Origin: Enterobacteriaceae bacterium UBA2655
GTDB taxonomy: Bacteria; Pseudomonadota; Gammaproteobacteria; Enterobacterales; Enterobacteriaceae
Direction: 5' to 3'
DNA length: 36,382 nt
Assembly: GCA_002359495.1 (NCBI GenBank)
Contig: DENB01000002.1
Span: forward strand, 21,745-58,126
The stretch's first letter is position 1; the number at the start of each line of letters is the position of its first letter. Both the position numbers and the translations under genes were made by a program. The notes beneath the pieces were generated by a model, which was given only the letters and a program-made list of their open reading frames with translations, had not been told where the DNA came from and searched no databases. Of this stretch, positions 34,801 through 36,382 are shown piece after piece.

Positions 34801-34822
34801 ATTATGCAGTCAGATCACTAAA

Positions 34823-35050
34823 TTAATGGGCGTTGTCTTCGCGTACCGAAGCCTGCAACGCCTCAGCGAAAGAACGGGCCAGCGAGCGGCGCTGAGCAGG
34901 CGCGATGCTGGAATTAATTAAATTGGTCACCATGTTTCCCAACACCATCAAGGAAAGATCGGTGGGTGCCTGGTCCTTTTCCAGAACCTGCACCAGTTCC
35001 GCGAGGAGTTTCTCCACGCGTTCGTCACTGTAACGGGATGATTGAGGCAT
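34823..35050 (-). CDS. yejL: Small conserved protein YejL (DUF1414)
   Basis: This 75-residue helical cytosolic protein ([46 protein letters not shown]..) has the normal length and sequence of the YejL family. Its function is not known. It is first in the yejL-yejM operon and divergent from yejK, as in E. coli. Confidence 0.95.
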   Translation of the reverse strand: MPQSSRYSDERVEKLLAELVQVLEKDQAPTDLSLMVLGNMVTNLINSSIAPAQRRSLARSFAEALQASVREDNAH

Positions 35051-35208
35051 ATCGTCAACTAATCAAGTTTCAAAAGACGATATATTACCGTAACAACGCG
35101 CTTTTTTCTGCACTTTTATCGTAAGGAGTCGGCGCGATATGCGTCCGGAGTTGAAAGCAGCTGCGGGCGGTGTTTGAATACGCGCCTGAGTTTAAAGGAG
35201 AGTCTATC

Positions 35209-36216
35209 ATGAGTCTGGATATCGACCAGATTGCCCTGCATCAGTTAATCAAACGCGATGAAAACAACCTTGAGCTGGTGCTGCGCGACTCGCTGCTGCC
35301 GGCCAACGCCACCGTCGAAGCGATGGTAGAAGAGCTGCACCGCGTCTACAGCGCGAAAAGCAAAGCTTACGGCCTGTTCAACGCGGATAGCGAGCTGGCG
35401 GAAGCGCTGCGCAACTGCCGGAAAGGGGAAGATGATTTTCTCGCCTTCAGCCGCGCGGCGACCGGACGCCTGCGTGATGAGCTGGCGAAATATCCCTTCG
35501 CCGAAGGCGGCGTGGTGCTGTTTGTTCACTACCGCTATCTGGCGGTGGAGTATCTGCTGGTGGCGGTGTTGAACAGTCAGTCGAGCATGCGCGTCAATGA
35601 GGAGCTGGATATCAGCAGCACCCATTATCTTGATATCAATCACGCCGATATCGTGGCGCGCATCGACCTGACCGAATGGGAAACCAACCCGGAGTCGACG
35701 CGCTACCTGACCTTCCTGCGCGGACGGGTAGGGCGCAAGGTCGCCGATTTCTTTATGGATTTCCTCGGCGCCGGCGTCGGCCTCGACGCCAAAGCGCAAA
35801 ACCGCGGGCTGTTGCAGGCGGTGGACGATTACTGCAGTGAGTCGAATCTCGATAAAAACGAGCGTCAGAACTACCGGCAGCAGGTCTACAGCTATTGCAA
35901 CGAACAGCTGCAGTCGGGCGAAGAGATCGCGCTGGAAGATCTGTCGAAGGAGCTGCCGCCGCTGGGTGAGAAAAGCTTCCAGGCTTTTACCCAGGAGCAG
36001 GGTTACGAGCTGGAAGAGCACTTCCCGGCGGATCGCGGCACCCTGCGCCAGCTGACGAAATTCGCCGGCAGCGGCGGGGGACTGACGCTAAATTTCGATG
36101 CCATGCTGCTGGGCGAACGCGTTTTCTGGGATCCGGCGACCGATACCCTGACTATCAAAGGTACGCCGCCTAATCTGCGCGATCAGCTGCAGCGCCGCAC
36201 CGGCGGCGGAAGCTGA
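35209..36216 (+). CDS. yejK: Nucleoid-associated protein YejK (NdpA)
   Basis: This 335-residue protein begins at ATG 35209 behind AGGAG (eight bases); an in-frame ATG at 35170 is too far from any ribosome site. It starts [30 protein letters not shown], as in the YejK/NdpA family, which binds the bacterial nucleoid and, in E. coli, has been linked to topoisomerases. It has no membrane helix. The 158-bp gap to divergent yejL should hold both promoters. Length and motifs ([42 protein letters not shown]) are regular. Confidence 0.95.
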   Translation: MSLDIDQIALHQLIKRDENNLELVLRDSLLPANATVEAMVEELHRVYSAKSKAYGLFNADSELAEALRNCRKGEDDFLAFSRAATGRLRDELAKYPFAEGGVVLFVHYRYLAVEYLLVAVLNSQSSMRVNEELDISSTHYLDINHADIVARIDLTEWETNPESTRYLTFLRGRVGRKVADFFMDFLGAGVGLDAKAQNRGLLQAVDDYCSESNLDKNERQNYRQQVYSYCNEQLQSGEEIALEDLSKELPPLGEKSFQAFTQEQGYELEEHFPADRGTLRQLTKFAGSGGGLTLNFDAMLLGERVFWDPATDTLTIKGTPPNLRDQLQRRTGGGS

Positions 36217-36227
36217 ATCGCAGCCAT

Positions 36228-36257
36228 AAAAAAACGCCGCAAATGCGGCGTTTTTTT
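36228..36257. terminator. Bidirectional terminator between yejK and rplY
   Basis: AAAAAAA-CGCCGC-aaat-GCGGCG-TTTTTTT forms a short strong hairpin with T-runs on both strands, between the converging genes. Confidence 0.93.
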
Positions 36258-36274
36258 CAACTTTCGTCAGGCGA

Positions 36275-36382
36275 TTAAGCGCGAACGAAGTCGATGTGGT
36301 GCAGTTTCGGCTTGAACGGGTGACGCTGAATAGCCTGCACTTTAACTTTGGTTTCTTTACCGTCAACAACCAGAGTCAGCAC
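36275..36382 (-). CDS. rplY: 50S ribosomal protein L25 (3' part only)
   Basis: The minus strand reads [35 protein letters not shown] and then a stop. This is the C-terminus of the short (about 94-residue) enterobacterial L25, which binds 5S rRNA. The start lies beyond the window end. It follows the yejK-rplY order of E. coli. Confidence 0.96.
   Translation of the reverse strand: MLTLVVDGKETKVKVQAIQRHPFKPKLHHIDFVRA

Overview
The window is bacterial chromosome, high in GC except for one AT-rich pocket (about 31.1-32.8 kb). Gene content points to an enterobacterium: ompC with micF, apbE-alkB-yojI, tRNA-Pro(GGG)-yejM-yejL with divergent yejK, and rplY are all Enterobacterales chromosomal markers. 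The large BapA-like adhesin locus and the lack of ada, mqo, nap and ccm between these blocks suggest Erwiniaceae (Pantoea, Mixta or Erwinia type), but that placement is an inference.

Layout. (1) Positions 1-21683 carry a biofilm-adhesin and type I secretion locus on the + strand: the 3' 14.2 kb of a giant protein made of about 100-residue bacterial Ig-like repeats (5' end outside the window), a second much smaller Ig-repeat protein, and a complete type I exporter (TolC-like outer membrane protein, ABC ATPase/permease with a non-catalytic N-terminal domain, HlyD-like adaptor). The order matches Salmonella bapABCD except for the extra small Ig protein. (2) Positions 21684-22278 hold the antisense RNA micF and the OmpR-controlled ompC promoter. 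(3) Positions 22279-27243 hold ompC, an unannotated 50-residue ORF, apbE, alkB and yojI. (4) Positions 27374-31120 hold minus-strand genes: an EntD-type phosphopantetheinyl transferase, two small ORFs and a ydeP-like molybdopterin oxidoreductase. (5) Positions 31121-32886 are an AT-rich islet with a Cys-rich unknown gene and, most interesting, a compact two-gene unit that looks like a class II microcin precursor plus a small two-helix immunity protein. (6) Positions 32896-36382 are conserved core: tRNA-Pro, yejM, yejL, yejK and the 3' end of rplY.

How parts work together. The exporter genes follow the adhesins and very likely secrete one or both. micF and ompC form the osmoregulated porin module. 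yojI has a good Fur-box match and lies next to an EntD-type transferase, which hints at an iron or siderophore link. The microcin unit has its own sigma70-like promoter, with a CRP-like palindrome around the -35 box, and ends at a strong bidirectional terminator shared with the tRNA. No peptidase-type microcin exporter is visible, so export would need genes elsewhere.
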